From IMG/VR virus record IMGVR_UViG_3300025132_000134, positions 1 to 35,231 of that record: a stretch of DNA of 35,231 nt, one strand, 5' to 3'. This document shows, in pieces, positions 9,180-18,772 of the stretch (positions are counted from its first letter, which is position 1; every line of letters begins with the position of its first letter). A program made the position numbers and the translations under genes. Source of the stretch: a virus. The notes beneath the pieces were generated by a model that was not told the origin of the DNA, searched no databases, and saw only the letters and a program-made list of their open reading frames with translations.

Positions 9180-10963
9180 GGTTTAGGCGATGTACCTAGG
9201 CCCGGAATCTTTGCCCCTGTTGCTTTTTCTGCTGCTGCCTTGAGTGTCTTTAAGTCGGCCCCAATCTGGTCAAGCTCTCTGAATAAATTAGGGACTTCCT
9301 CTTGTTCTGCCTGTAGTTGCCCTGCGGATTTCTTGAAAGTTTGAAAAGGTGCGCGACCACCAACAGGTGCGCCGAGAGGGCTTGCCATTTTTTGAGTTTC
9401 TGAAATTGACGGGACTCCGCTTGCATCTCTAGCTGCGCCCATTTCTGTTAGTCTATTCTGAACAGTTCGCTGCTTTGACTCTAAGTATTCTATCGCTTGT
9501 TGAACCCTGCCTAATGGGGAGTTATCACCAAGGCCAATCATTTCCCCTACCCCCCCTCTAGCGAGCCGACCTGTAAACCAAGTTTCGTCCAGAAATGTTT
9601 CGGCTAGTTCAAGTGGAGATTGCCCACCCCCTTCAGGTTTCTTCATTAGCGCACCAGCCGCCCCTCTTACTTCTGGCGTTGCGTATTTAGTCGATACCTT
9701 CTCATTTGGTTTAGGCAAAGGCGCACCAGTTTTCGCGGGTGTTGCAGGAGTGCCAGTACCGGGAGTCCTCGCACCTGCACCGAGGGCTGGCACGTTGGCT
9801 GCCGGAGGTTTACCAGCATCTTTATTCAAAGCATCGGCCTGATCCACAAACGCCTGACTCATCATATCAAACTCTTCACGCAATAATGGGCCATAGGTTT
9901 CATGCTCGAATAAAATGTCCATCAGCTTCAACTGGGACGGCACAAGTTTGACGAATTCTGATCGCAGTTTACCGAAGTCCTGATAAGCCATGTCCTTCTC
10001 TAGAAATTCAATCGCCGCAGTATTATCTGCTTTCCCCATTCCGAGTGAATTTCCACCTTTCAACTCTCCGAGAGCATCCTGTTTAGCTTGCTCGAACAAA
10101 ACTCCTACCCGAGCAGCATCAGTTGGAGTCATACTCCTGTATCCTCTTCCGGTTTCTTCCAGAAATGCGTTAGGGTTAATTTGAAATCTTGCTCGCTGTT
10201 CCTCATTTAATAAACTTTTCCATTCTTCATTGTTTGCAAGCACCCCGGCTACCGCTAAGTGAGCTGGCTTGGCTCCCGGCACGTTAGATTGAACCGCTCC
10301 CAAATAGGGAACCATTAGCTTGTTTAGGTTTTGAGAGATGGGAGCAGCAATACTCTGAAGCTGTTTAAGCATATTCTGAAATGCTGGTTGCTTCTTTAAG
10401 AGTTCATTTTGTCTGCTTTGTTTTACGGATGAAACAACGGGTTCCAGTTTCGCTCGCAAAGCCTTTAAGTCATTCGGGTTCATCTCCTGTTGAAGACGCT
10501 CCAAATTTATAGGGCCGTATTCGAGATTAAATTGTGCCGCTACTTCTGGGTTATCGGTAAGCAGTCTGTCTATGTCATCTTTGTGTGCGGTAAACCATTC
10601 CAAAGCTGGCATATTAAGCTCGTAGTCATTCTTCAATTTAAGGAGTTGATCCTTGTTCAAGCCCTTGTAGTTCAGCCCGTACTTCGCTGCGGTTTCTTTT
10701 AAGGCAAGTAGCTTCTGGGTTTCCTGCAACTTTGATGTGTAATCCCTAGCCTCGTCCCTAACATCTGCCGCATAACGCCGCGCATCTTTCTGCCTTCCGT
10801 AGTAAGATAATTCAGCCCGTCTCTCTGCTTCAATCTTCCTGTCCTCGGCGCGTTCCTCTTGACGCTTGGTAAATTCCTCGGCCCTGTTGAGCCTACGAAG
10901 TTCCTCGTCCTCCTTAAAAGTGTCGGCCACTAGGCCCATTGCCACATCAAATCCGTTTGCCAT
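9176..10963 (-). CDS. Putative internal virion/ejection protein, 595 aa
   Basis: I recognise no catalytic domain. Residues 15-85 are a dense charged coiled coil (Glu/Arg/Asp-rich, no Pro). The middle, to about 380, is helical. A low-complexity Ala/Pro/Gly/Thr linker follows at about 388-425, then a second helical part and a helical C-terminus ending in a Pro/Gly tail. It sits between the 402-residue gene (one base away) and the giant gene, which is the place of T7 gp15-type core proteins between tail tube and gp16. That position and the coiled coil suggest an internal or ejected protein. Its TAA stop lies inside promoter motif a. Function is inferred from synteny only. Confidence 0.85.
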   Translation of the reverse strand: MANGFDVAMGLVADTFKEDEELRRLNRAEEFTKRQEERAEDRKIEAERRAELSYYGRQKDARRYAADVRDEARDYTSKLQETQKLLALKETAAKYGLNYKGLNKDQLLKLKNDYELNMPALEWFTAHKDDIDRLLTDNPEVAAQFNLEYGPINLERLQQEMNPNDLKALRAKLEPVVSSVKQSRQNELLKKQPAFQNMLKQLQSIAAPISQNLNKLMVPYLGAVQSNVPGAKPAHLAVAGVLANNEEWKSLLNEEQRARFQINPNAFLEETGRGYRSMTPTDAARVGVLFEQAKQDALGELKGGNSLGMGKADNTAAIEFLEKDMAYQDFGKLRSEFVKLVPSQLKLMDILFEHETYGPLLREEFDMMSQAFVDQADALNKDAGKPPAANVPALGAGARTPGTGTPATPAKTGAPLPKPNEKVSTKYATPEVRGAAGALMKKPEGGGQSPLELAETFLDETWFTGRLARGGVGEMIGLGDNSPLGRVQQAIEYLESKQRTVQNRLTEMGAARDASGVPSISETQKMASPLGAPVGGRAPFQTFKKSAGQLQAEQEEVPNLFRELDQIGADLKTLKAAAEKATGAKIPGLGTSPKP

Positions 10964-10964
10964 T

Positions 10965-12173
10965 TTAATTATTTATCCTTTGCTGGGTTTGAATTATTGA
11001 GTCCTGAGTTTGTTTAACTTTATCAGCTTGGTTTTGCACATTTTGCATTTTATTTCTCATCATTATGTCCTGTAAAACATTGATGTTGTGGGCCTTGATG
11101 TCACCTCTCCCATAAAGGTATCTACTGTATTCTGAGTTATCCAAGTTGATGTACTCTCCTGTTTCCTTGACGTAAATAACAGGTGGGACTGGGCGGTTTT
11201 CCGTGTCTAGCTTGTCTAGCAAAGCCTCACTCTCGCTTAACGTATTGACTACAACAGGCAGAAGCATCCTATCATCTGGGACGCTTGCGGGATCACCGAG
11301 TTCCACCACCTTTCGCAGTTCATCCGTGGACAGTAGGGAACTTGGCGCGAAATCAGAAAATATCTCGTTTGCCTCCTTGTCAAGACGCGCCTCTTTATCA
11401 AGCCGCTGTAACTGCTCGGCCTCATTTTTAACTGGTGTTTCCCCGTATACAGGCATCTGAGCAGGGGGCAGGATACCCTGTCTGGCAACAGAAGCAGGAG
11501 TAGCTGGCATTGCTGGTTCGGCTGGTGGAGGTGGAGCTATTTCGCTTGTTCCAAAGTAGGGAGAATCTTTGACTCCTTCCTCGAAGTTAGGGTCTTCCTT
11601 TGCTCCCGGTGATAAGTCTCCCTTAAATGCTTTGATCGCCTTGTTCATTTCCTTCAGCACATCGACAAGTTCCTTCTGTTCCGCTGGCTTCTCCTGTTTA
11701 GGTTGAGGCTTTGGCTTATCCTCTTGAAGCATGAACTCTTTTTCTGGCCCCTTGTATAATGTTGCTGGGTCAAAGTCTTCCTCCTCGTCTTGTTGCGATT
11801 GAGCAAGCATCTGATCTATCACGGAATCTAGTTCTGCTATCTGAGCTTCCTTGGATTGTTCCTCTGGTGTTCCTTTGGCTGATTCATAGGCATCCTTCAT
11901 TCTGCCAAGGAAAGAACCTACCGCTCCCATAGCTGGAGTTGCTACCGGGGCTGGGGCTGGAGGAGCATAATCAAATTCTTCAGCAGGGCCGCGCATCTGA
12001 TCTAACCTCATCGGTCTGTCGTTGCGAAACCTTTGTGGGGCTGGCGTTGGTGTCGGTTCTGAAACAATGGTAGCCTTTGGCACGGCTCTCATATTTGCCT
12101 CCCTTAAGTTCTGCATCAGTTCGCGCCTACGGATGCCCCCCATGCGAGGCCCAAGTTTTTGCATTTGTGCCAT
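10965..12173 (-). CDS. Putative virion protein with Pro-rich linkers, 402 aa
   Basis: No family recognised. The N-terminal 40 residues are basic. Two Pro/Ala-rich stretches (about 40-80 and 210-235) separate a strongly acidic helical segment (about 100-185). The C-terminal 60 residues are rich in Gln, Asn and Lys and probably coiled coil. Its ATG overlaps the TAA of the preceding gene (TAATG at 12171-12175), so translation is probably coupled. The beads-on-linkers architecture and the position among three consecutive unknowns before the giant gene suggest an internal virion or ejection component. No enzymatic motif is visible. Confidence 0.82.
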   Translation of the reverse strand: MAQMQKLGPRMGGIRRRELMQNLREANMRAVPKATIVSEPTPTPAPQRFRNDRPMRLDQMRGPAEEFDYAPPAPAPVATPAMGAVGSFLGRMKDAYESAKGTPEEQSKEAQIAELDSVIDQMLAQSQQDEEEDFDPATLYKGPEKEFMLQEDKPKPQPKQEKPAEQKELVDVLKEMNKAIKAFKGDLSPGAKEDPNFEEGVKDSPYFGTSEIAPPPPAEPAMPATPASVARQGILPPAQMPVYGETPVKNEAEQLQRLDKEARLDKEANEIFSDFAPSSLLSTDELRKVVELGDPASVPDDRMLLPVVVNTLSESEALLDKLDTENRPVPPVIYVKETGEYINLDNSEYSRYLYGRGDIKAHNINVLQDIMMRNKMQNVQNQADKVKQTQDSIIQTQQRINN

Positions 12174-13384
12174 TATCCTATTCCAATTCCTTTACCGATC
12201 TTGTCCATGCCTCCCCCTGCCTTATACATCTGATCGAAAATTTTAGTCATCAATCCTGATTGTATCTGGCCGCTGGATGCCACGGGTTTAAATTGAGTGA
12301 ACGGTGAATAGGTTGCAGTTGGCACTCCACTTATCTTTGCAGGAGCCATCCAATCTGCCCTTCGTCTTTGGTATTCACCTGCCATGTCGGACGGAAGCGA
12401 TGCAAACTGTCCTGCTTGCTGTGCCATCGTTGCCCCTAAACCTAGGTTACTGAACTTCGCCTGTCTGTCTGCCTCCTGTATCGCAGCTCGACGCTCGGCC
12501 TGACCGACATTCATGTCTCCTCTTAAATTTGCTAATGACTCGTTAGCCGCCAACCTCATCTGCGCCCCTAGTTTTATGGCTCCTAATCCTTCTGAATCAG
12601 TTCCATAACTTGCGGCGTTTCTAGCCTTTAACGCATTCAGTTCTTGGGCTGTCTGAGTATCGTAGGCATCAGCAATTCCAGCGATCCTTTGCCTCTCTGC
12701 CTCCTCAATCGGTTTAAGTTCTGAGAGTTGTTCCTGTAACCTTTGGCCACTAAACAATCCTCTGGCCTGTTCTCCAGCAGCATCCACCGTTGGCTGAAAT
12801 CTTTCCTGTATTCCCCTAAATGTTTCTAGCGATTCTTCCGGTGTTAAGCCTTGGTCATAGGTAGCCATCAAGTCCCTACCCATTTCCTTCTCGAATGGCT
12901 TTACCGCAACAGGCTCCAGCTTGGCTATCAACTCGTCCCTGTTGAGAGTTTCAACCCCTTTCTTCCGCAGCCTAGTTCCCCCAAAAAGACCAGAAAGGCC
13001 ACCGCGCTTCTTTACTTCCGTGGTGTACTCTGTTCGGTAGGTAGGCTCGACCCCATATCTCTCAGCAACTTGCAACAGTTGTTGGTCGCTCATCTTGTTG
13101 AGAAAACCTGGGGCATATTCTCCTCGGTACAAGTAGTTTGCTAGGTTTGTGAATCCATACCCGCCAGTAGACAATAAGCCCTGTTCAATAGACCGCCTAA
13201 AGGCTAACTCGTTTTGCTCTATGGCTTTGGCGTATGCCTCCTGCTGGCTATTGGATGCACTCTTTCCTGCTTGGCTGGCCCCGTACATCTTTCCAGCCAA
13301 CATAAGGGCTGTTGTGATCCACGCTTGAGAGACTTCTGAGTTGCCTCTTAACAGAACGTATAGGTCTTGTAACAGTTCAATCAT
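12173..13384 (-). CDS. Putative internal virion protein, gp14-like by position, 403 aa
   Basis: Near the N-terminus (about 18-36) is a moderately hydrophobic, Ala/Gly-rich helix. It is followed by a Gln/Ala/Ser-rich helix, a pattern common in podoviral gp14-type core proteins that insert into the host envelope. A Gly-rich turn with basic residues occurs near 110-125. The rest is helical and rich in Ala, Gln, Glu and Arg, with a Pro/Thr-rich C-terminal part. It is the first of three ejection-candidate genes after the tail proteins. I infer membrane or virion-core association from the N-terminal pattern and order; no homology search was possible. Confidence 0.82.
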   Translation of the reverse strand: MIELLQDLYVLLRGNSEVSQAWITTALMLAGKMYGASQAGKSASNSQQEAYAKAIEQNELAFRRSIEQGLLSTGGYGFTNLANYLYRGEYAPGFLNKMSDQQLLQVAERYGVEPTYRTEYTTEVKKRGGLSGLFGGTRLRKKGVETLNRDELIAKLEPVAVKPFEKEMGRDLMATYDQGLTPEESLETFRGIQERFQPTVDAAGEQARGLFSGQRLQEQLSELKPIEEAERQRIAGIADAYDTQTAQELNALKARNAASYGTDSEGLGAIKLGAQMRLAANESLANLRGDMNVGQAERRAAIQEADRQAKFSNLGLGATMAQQAGQFASLPSDMAGEYQRRRADWMAPAKISGVPTATYSPFTQFKPVASSGQIQSGLMTKIFDQMYKAGGGMDKIGKGIGIG

Positions 13385-13385
13385 T

Positions 13386-14348
13386 TTAAATAACTCCGTA
13401 AACTTCTAAGAAGTCCAGCTCTGCTTTGTAGTCTGCGCTGGCCCCTTCTTTGTATAAGTAAATTGTTTCTGTCTCAGGATTCCCCCCGTCAAACTCCGCA
13501 ATCAATGTCTGCCAAGGTGCGTACTTGATGTCCGTTGAGGCTGTTGCGGAACTGTCGCTGTATGCCTTACCTGATGGGACTTGCATCTGAGGTATTTCGT
13601 AAGACGGAGCTACCCCGACGGTACCTTTGTAAAACTGTGCAGTTAAATCCACGTTGTGACCTGCGATCATTCTTAGTGTAGCTTTTATTATGATACGCGA
13701 ATAAGAATTACTGGCCAAGGAGTAGGAAGTTATCTGTGATCTGTCGGTTGATGGTGCGTGAGTTAATACGTCAGATTCAACTGTGGCAATTTTAACAATG
13801 CCCGGATCAGAAACAGACAGGTTGCTTAACAGGTGGAAAGTGTTACTCCCTGCATAGGCAACCGCTATGATCTGATTGTTTTGCAGGTCGCCGCTTACGA
13901 GGTTGGCAGTCGTGCCGTTCTTTTTGATTGGCCCTTGTGTTGTGACACTATCAGTTGTGACGTTCATCGTTACGGAATCGGTGTTCGTCCCGTTAACCTT
14001 GATGTAGATGACACTTCCAATCGCAGGTGCAGCCGTCAGTCCAGTTAGAGATACGGTTATCTGGTTAACGTCTGCATTAGAATCCTCTGCGTAAAACAGA
14101 GTGGACAGCTTATCGTAACCAACAGTCGCGTCTGACAATGCGCTTCCGTTAACTGTACCTGATGTTGTCTTGATTGACCCGTTGGTTTCGTGGGCCACTA
14201 GGAATTTTGTAAAGTCACCTGTAACTCCGTTGGCAAGATTTATGAGGTTATCATCCATCTGCGTGGAGGTTAAGGCTTGTCCTATGGCAGTTGCCCCTGC
14301 TCCACTTTTGGAACGTAGCGTTAAAGCAATTTGGTTTGGGTCTGGCAT
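13386..14348 (-). CDS. Putative tail fibre/structural protein, 320 aa
   Basis: Residues 1-100 contain the phrase TSTQMDDNLINLANG and repeated short Thr/Ser/Gly/Asn-rich strands, typical of the shaft start of phage fibre proteins in which trimeric beta structure replaces helices. The C-terminal half is predicted beta-rich (alternating Tyr, Ile, Val, Thr). It may be a compact knob or carbohydrate-binding jelly roll; that is a guess. ATG overlaps the previous stop (TAATG at 14346-14350), as for its neighbours, so it belongs to the tail operon. It could be the receptor-binding or a minor tail protein. Confidence 0.8.
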   Translation of the reverse strand: MPDPNQIALTLRSKSGAGATAIGQALTSTQMDDNLINLANGVTGDFTKFLVAHETNGSIKTTSGTVNGSALSDATVGYDKLSTLFYAEDSNADVNQITVSLTGLTAAPAIGSVIYIKVNGTNTDSVTMNVTTDSVTTQGPIKKNGTTANLVSGDLQNNQIIAVAYAGSNTFHLLSNLSVSDPGIVKIATVESDVLTHAPSTDRSQITSYSLASNSYSRIIIKATLRMIAGHNVDLTAQFYKGTVGVAPSYEIPQMQVPSGKAYSDSSATASTDIKYAPWQTLIAEFDGGNPETETIYLYKEGASADYKAELDFLEVYGVI

Positions 14349-16273
14349 TAGCTTAAAGTTGGTTGTCTAATTTCACTTGAGCTTGATACCATACTTACAT
14401 CAAAAGTTCTAGCGGCAAGCCGTACATTTTTAAATTCCGTTGCTGTTATCTCGTCTTGAAACAAGTGACTCCTAAAGAAGCAAGGAACTAGGTTGCGTGT
14501 TGCTGGAGTCGTTATTTGAAATCCGTTAACTAGGGTCGTTGCTGATCCGTATGCGTTTGCGTATCCGTAAATTTTAATAGTCAGCACAGCGTTCTCCTCC
14601 TGCTGGCTGGCGAGTTGAACGAGATACCCTCTGAAATCCTTCTCGTTGTAAGCATCCCCAAAGTTAGCAAGGCCGCCTTTAAGTTTGCTGGAATAGGCCA
14701 CTTCGGAAGTTGAGTAAGAATTGGTGCGTCTGTAGTAGATGGCCTTCTTGTTACTCCATTCAGACTCATCCTCATTTGATAGGCCGTACCTAAAGATTGC
14801 GCCTTGGGCTGTACCCATTATGAACCAATCCTGATTAGTGGCTGGCGGCTTCTTGATGCTGGCGGCTGCGCTAAATGATCCTGCTGAAGTGGAAGCGGTA
14901 TTGTTTCTGTAATCGTAGCAAATCGCAGAGTCATCTGACAGGGATGTGAAGCAAAACCAAATCTCATTAGTCAGCACATTATCGGCAGCAAATACATCGT
15001 TCGTGCTACCTATTTCATTCTGATCAAAAAACACATTCTTCACAGCGGCCAGTTGGCTCAACTCCTTTGGGCCGCCGCTTGTTAAATCAAATGAGTAAAA
15101 GCTATCTCTACCTGCGTAAACATGGCTGTTCTTAACGGGGATAAGTGTGTGTTTGTAGTAGAGAGCCTGAGTGCTGGGAATAGTGATGACCCTAAACTTA
15201 AACGGGATATTAGTGTTACCTGTGTACTGACCCACAAAGATCGAGGTGTCCTTGTAAATCACGATCATGTTTTGCAGAGGGGCCAACCCGATAATACCCG
15301 ACCCATCCCCCATTAAATCCTCAAATCCTATGATGCTTCCAATCTCTGCCGTCTGCATCACCGGAGAATCACTAACTGTAGTAGACGCAGCTTCGTCGAT
15401 AAACAGAGTGTTGTTTTTAATTGATGCTACATTTGCTGTAAGATTACCGCCGTTTGTCCCTGCTCCGGTAATTGTTATCTGGTCGCCCACCTGGATTGAA
15501 CTGACTGCGTAATCTAGTGTTACAGTCTGAGAATCTGCATTGATCGCCCCCTTTGTTGTTGCGGCAAACTTTAACGGTTCCTTGATTTGCGACCAGATGA
15601 GGCGGTTATGAAACCTAGTTGTGTTGGCAGTAACCACCCCGTAAGGGCTGCCCCCCTGCATCCATGCCTTGAGGTCATCTATCTGATCAATGTCACCAAG
15701 CATAAGGATGCCCGAGTAGACTGCCATTGAACCGACGGAGGATATGCCGTTCTCTCGAAGCTCGTAAAGTGGAGTGACCGTCTCCTGTTCAACTCGGTAG
15801 GACACAGGCAGGTCTACGCCATTATTAAAAATAGTGTATCCGTTTAGATCAACCGCTTGCCAACGATTACCGTTCGTACTGAACCCGCTACCTATTGTGA
15901 TCCAGCTATCAGGCGTTGTATCAAAGTAACCTGCCTCGATGTAATCACTAGGAACATAAGAAATATCGTCACTCTTCTGGTATCTGTAGAGGTGTGTCTT
16001 GGTTCCGACGATGATGGCCACCTCTCCATTAGGGCGGCGCACCATGTGGATTAAATTGATTTCGCTACTGGAAGGGAAGGCGTTGCTTGATGCGTCACTT
16101 GTACCGGATGGACTAAAGTATTCGTAGCCTTCACGCCTTACCTCTTGATCCAAGTCCCTGCGCCAATCGAGCTTCTGAACATAGTTAGCAGGGCCAGCAA
16201 ACTCATGGGACAATGCGGTAAACAGTTGCCCTCCGTCAGTTGGCCTAGCCGTTATGTGTTTGTACTTAGCCAC
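14348..16273 (-). CDS. Putative tail nozzle/tail tubular protein B-like, 641 aa
   Basis: The N-terminus reads like the P22 gp10 / T7 gp12 class. After a short basic start comes a run of beta blades with statements such as EVAIIVGTKTHLYRY (about residues 83-97), the recurrent value-then-display pattern of these nozzle proteins. Later Tyr/Phe-rich strands (YAGRDSFYSFDL region) look like further propeller blades. The length is close to phage nozzle proteins (600-800 residues). It lies after the adaptor-like 246-residue gene and a fibre gene, as in podoviral tail modules. No membrane segment is seen. The match is by pattern and position; an alternative is a fibre-base protein. Confidence 0.8.
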   Translation of the reverse strand: MAKYKHITARPTDGGQLFTALSHEFAGPANYVQKLDWRRDLDQEVRREGYEYFSPSGTSDASSNAFPSSSEINLIHMVRRPNGEVAIIVGTKTHLYRYQKSDDISYVPSDYIEAGYFDTTPDSWITIGSGFSTNGNRWQAVDLNGYTIFNNGVDLPVSYRVEQETVTPLYELRENGISSVGSMAVYSGILMLGDIDQIDDLKAWMQGGSPYGVVTANTTRFHNRLIWSQIKEPLKFAATTKGAINADSQTVTLDYAVSSIQVGDQITITGAGTNGGNLTANVASIKNNTLFIDEAASTTVSDSPVMQTAEIGSIIGFEDLMGDGSGIIGLAPLQNMIVIYKDTSIFVGQYTGNTNIPFKFRVITIPSTQALYYKHTLIPVKNSHVYAGRDSFYSFDLTSGGPKELSQLAAVKNVFFDQNEIGSTNDVFAADNVLTNEIWFCFTSLSDDSAICYDYRNNTASTSAGSFSAAASIKKPPATNQDWFIMGTAQGAIFRYGLSNEDESEWSNKKAIYYRRTNSYSTSEVAYSSKLKGGLANFGDAYNEKDFRGYLVQLASQQEENAVLTIKIYGYANAYGSATTLVNGFQITTPATRNLVPCFFRSHLFQDEITATEFKNVRLAARTFDVSMVSSSSEIRQPTLS

Positions 16274-18030
16274 TAGCTAATGTCGTAGATTGCACCCCAG
16301 CCACTACCACCCCTCCTGTTCAACTTTGAGGAGCTACCACTAGCATGAGCCGTTAAAGTTCCAGCACCACCCCATCCATAACCAGAACCTCTTAATTGTT
16401 TATTCTCAGCATGACTTTGCTCAACTCCATCTTGAACTGTTACAATGAGATCGTTGGCTGCTTCGCTGTCGTCTTGGGCAACTGCAACTTGGCCACCTAA
16501 TGCTCCTTGTCCTTTGTAAGAAGCCCCGCCGTATCCTCCGTGTGTAGCTCCTGCATCTGATTGTCCGTAAAACGCTTTACCCCTATCTCCACCTGCTTGG
16601 CCATCGACCTTTTTTGTGTAGTTGGTGGTTCCGGCTGCGTTGTATGGGGAGGTTAACGCCGGGGCCACACCTCCCGCCCCTCCAACTGAGTGATGATTAT
16701 TACTGCCTGTGTCAGTTGCCCCCGATCCCCCCGGAGCAGATGCCCGAAGTGTGTGACTTAAACTGCCTCCACTTGTCCCTGTTAGCTGGCGAAATTCTGT
16801 GGCTTCACCAGAAGGGAATGGAGTATTTGAACTTCCCGACGAAGCTGAAGATCCAGCCCCAACTTTAAGCATGAAAACCTGCCCCGCAGAAACATTAAAC
16901 TCTGCTTCACAATAAGCACCACCACCGCCCCCACCACCAGCGTTTGAGCTTGTATCAGTAGCCCCACCTGCACCTGCTCCTTGTAAACAAACCCTAATCT
17001 TAGTTACCCCTGTCGGTACAACCCAATGCGCGTTTACGTTTGCGTATGTCACCTCCAGCATTGGAACCATTGATGTCTCACTCTGGAATGTAGGAGCAGC
17101 ATTGTTCCCGTTAGACTTGAGAACCTTTCCGGTTGAATTTGCGTCTGCTGTTATTGCTGCGGCAGTACCACTTGATCCATAACCAAGAACACCAGCAGAT
17201 GAGTGAGCCTTAATGTGGGAAACTTCTACCCCTGCTGCCTTGATCGAAAGTGTGTTACTCGATAGCTCAATAGAGGTGGTGTCAGCAGTATCAGTAGCCA
17301 GCATTGACCCGTGGATTTTACCTCCACCAATCGTTACAGCTCCCGTGTTCGCCATCGTGACATCACCAGACAGGGTGGCAGCCGTGAATCCTGTGCCGTC
17401 ACCAATGAGCAACTGTGTATCACCAACTACCTTGTCGCTTGCTGCTCCGGCAGAGTTTGCATCCCTCACCTTAACAGTATTGGCGGCCATATCTGCCATG
17501 TTGGCGTTGGTAATGTTGGCCCCGTTAATTTTGGAAAACGGAATGTCGCCATCAGATATGCTAAGTTTGCTGTACGGGATACTGCCAGCCAGCTTGCCCT
17601 CTGCAATACTACCAGCCAGATCAGCATTAAGGATTGCCCCTGTCAGGTTGAGCTTACTGTAGGCAATCGCAGCGGAGTTGTTGACCATTGCGTTGGTGAT
17701 TGCCCCACTAGCTACGCTGCCGACCGTCACTACCCCAGTATTAGCAATCGTAGCGTTGCCGCTCATAGCTACGGCTGCTGCCTTACCACTTGAATTACCT
17801 ACAATTACCTGAGTGTTTGGAACAGATAGGTCATCAAGTGCGACATCACTTTTCTCTTGCCATTTTAGGTAGGTTGAATCGTTGGATGCCTCTTCATTCC
17901 AGATGTAAAACTTCGCCTCTCCAGAGGTACCGAGTCTGCGAATCCAGATGTAATCCTTCCACGCTACCGTCTTGGTTGCATCAGGGACATTAGGTGCGCC
18001 GCTGCTATCGGTTGTGTTAATTAAACTCAT
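16273..18030 (-). CDS. Tail fibre/adhesin with polyglycine receptor-binding region, 585 aa
   Basis: Residues 1-65 look like a globular attachment domain with many Trp and Tyr. From 90 to about 320 the chain is built of short Ala/Asn/Thr/Gly repeats. GNATIANTGVVTV (91-103) and GDVTMANTGAVTI (222-234) are copies of one repeat, and AGSIAEGKLAGSIPYSKL is of the same kind, as in beta-helical fibre shafts. After a small beta domain (about 321-350) the last 235 residues are extremely Gly/Ser-rich, including seven consecutive glycines at 365-371. This resembles the polyglycine-type tips of phage adhesins such as T-even gp38 and related fibres, which bind receptors through variable loops between Gly strands. 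Receptor binding is inferred. Coupled to both neighbours by one-base spacing or overlap. Confidence 0.85.
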   Translation of the reverse strand: MSLINTTDSSGAPNVPDATKTVAWKDYIWIRRLGTSGEAKFYIWNEEASNDSTYLKWQEKSDVALDDLSVPNTQVIVGNSSGKAAAVAMSGNATIANTGVVTVGSVASGAITNAMVNNSAAIAYSKLNLTGAILNADLAGSIAEGKLAGSIPYSKLSISDGDIPFSKINGANITNANMADMAANTVKVRDANSAGAASDKVVGDTQLLIGDGTGFTAATLSGDVTMANTGAVTIGGGKIHGSMLATDTADTTSIELSSNTLSIKAAGVEVSHIKAHSSAGVLGYGSSGTAAAITADANSTGKVLKSNGNNAAPTFQSETSMVPMLEVTYANVNAHWVVPTGVTKIRVCLQGAGAGGATDTSSNAGGGGGGGAYCEAEFNVSAGQVFMLKVGAGSSASSGSSNTPFPSGEATEFRQLTGTSGGSLSHTLRASAPGGSGATDTGSNNHHSVGGAGGVAPALTSPYNAAGTTNYTKKVDGQAGGDRGKAFYGQSDAGATHGGYGGASYKGQGALGGQVAVAQDDSEAANDLIVTVQDGVEQSHAENKQLRGSGYGWGGAGTLTAHASGSSSKLNRRGGSGWGAIYDIS

Positions 18031-18031
18031 G

Positions 18032-18772
18032 TTAACAAGTGCTGCAAGTGGTGGTTGAACAGGCTAGGTTAGTCGATCCACCTACGGGATTAGTTCTTAT
18101 GACCTGTCTACCAAAGCTATTCAGATAAAGCTCCTGCCGCTTCTTCTGGAATGTGGCGTAGTACGATTCAAACAGCTTCAAATCTTTGTCCACTTCCCTA
18201 GTTACCTTGGCCTTGACGTATTCCCCCACGCATTCAGCCATTGGTTCATCATAAGAAACCGTGTCGGAATCCTGATGATCTGCGGTGAATCCATCCCAAT
18301 GAATCTGCAAGACCTCGTTACGATCTAGTTGTGGATAGATGTAGAAATCTCCTGACTTACCTATCGCTATGACTGAAGCCCCATCGTTTATTAGGGGATG
18401 GGCGCAGATAAGATCGTTGCGATTAGCGTAGGAGTAATTCACCACGGGAGTGCGGTTGCAGCCTTCGTCATCTGTAGGTGGGCTGGCCGCTATCTCTGCC
18501 GTGTCATAGAAAATTCTGTATGCCTCTTGAGGTCTGGCATCTGAGGGGAGTTGACCAAGGCTGGCGTTTCCCTCTGTTGTTAATGGCTGAAATCCCTCCG
18601 GCCCTGCCAGATTGTACTTGGTTATGTTGCCTTTGGTGTAGAACTCCACATGGGATAACACCTCCACAACACCCAGCTTAATCATACGATCCACATAGCT
18701 GGTGATTCCCTGCCTACTCCCATCTACCGTGATGAGTTCTTTAACTGCTGTCTTAAATTGCAACCAAGTCAT
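18032..18772 (-). CDS. Putative head-tail adaptor/tail tubular A-like protein, 246 aa
   Basis: It is mostly helical at the N-terminus (residues 1-45, with DRMIKLGVVEVL), then mixed, then a helical C-terminal part (about 170-215) with EYVKAKVTREVDKDLKLFESYYATFQKKRQELY. Long helices closing a small domain are typical of podoviral adaptor proteins (T7 gp11, P22 gp4), and the gene precedes the fibre and nozzle genes as an adaptor should. The last ten residues are oddly rich in Cys and Thr and end in Cys. Stop and next start are one base apart; its own ATG overlaps the previous stop by four bases. Confidence 0.75.
   Translation of the reverse strand: MTWLQFKTAVKELITVDGSRQGITSYVDRMIKLGVVEVLSHVEFYTKGNITKYNLAGPEGFQPLTTEGNASLGQLPSDARPQEAYRIFYDTAEIAASPPTDDEGCNRTPVVNYSYANRNDLICAHPLINDGASVIAIGKSGDFYIYPQLDRNEVLQIHWDGFTADHQDSDTVSYDEPMAECVGEYVKAKVTREVDKDLKLFESYYATFQKKRQELYLNSFGRQVIRTNPVGGSTNLACSTTTCSTC

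Noticed and set aside
15209-15221. Near copies of the promoter motif inside genes (15209-15221, also near 7151, 15525 and 20176)
   Set aside because: Each differs in the last bases (CTAG, CTAAT or CTAACC instead of CTAAA), lies mid-gene, and is explained by codons for Asn-Thr-Asn or Val-Thr-Leu.
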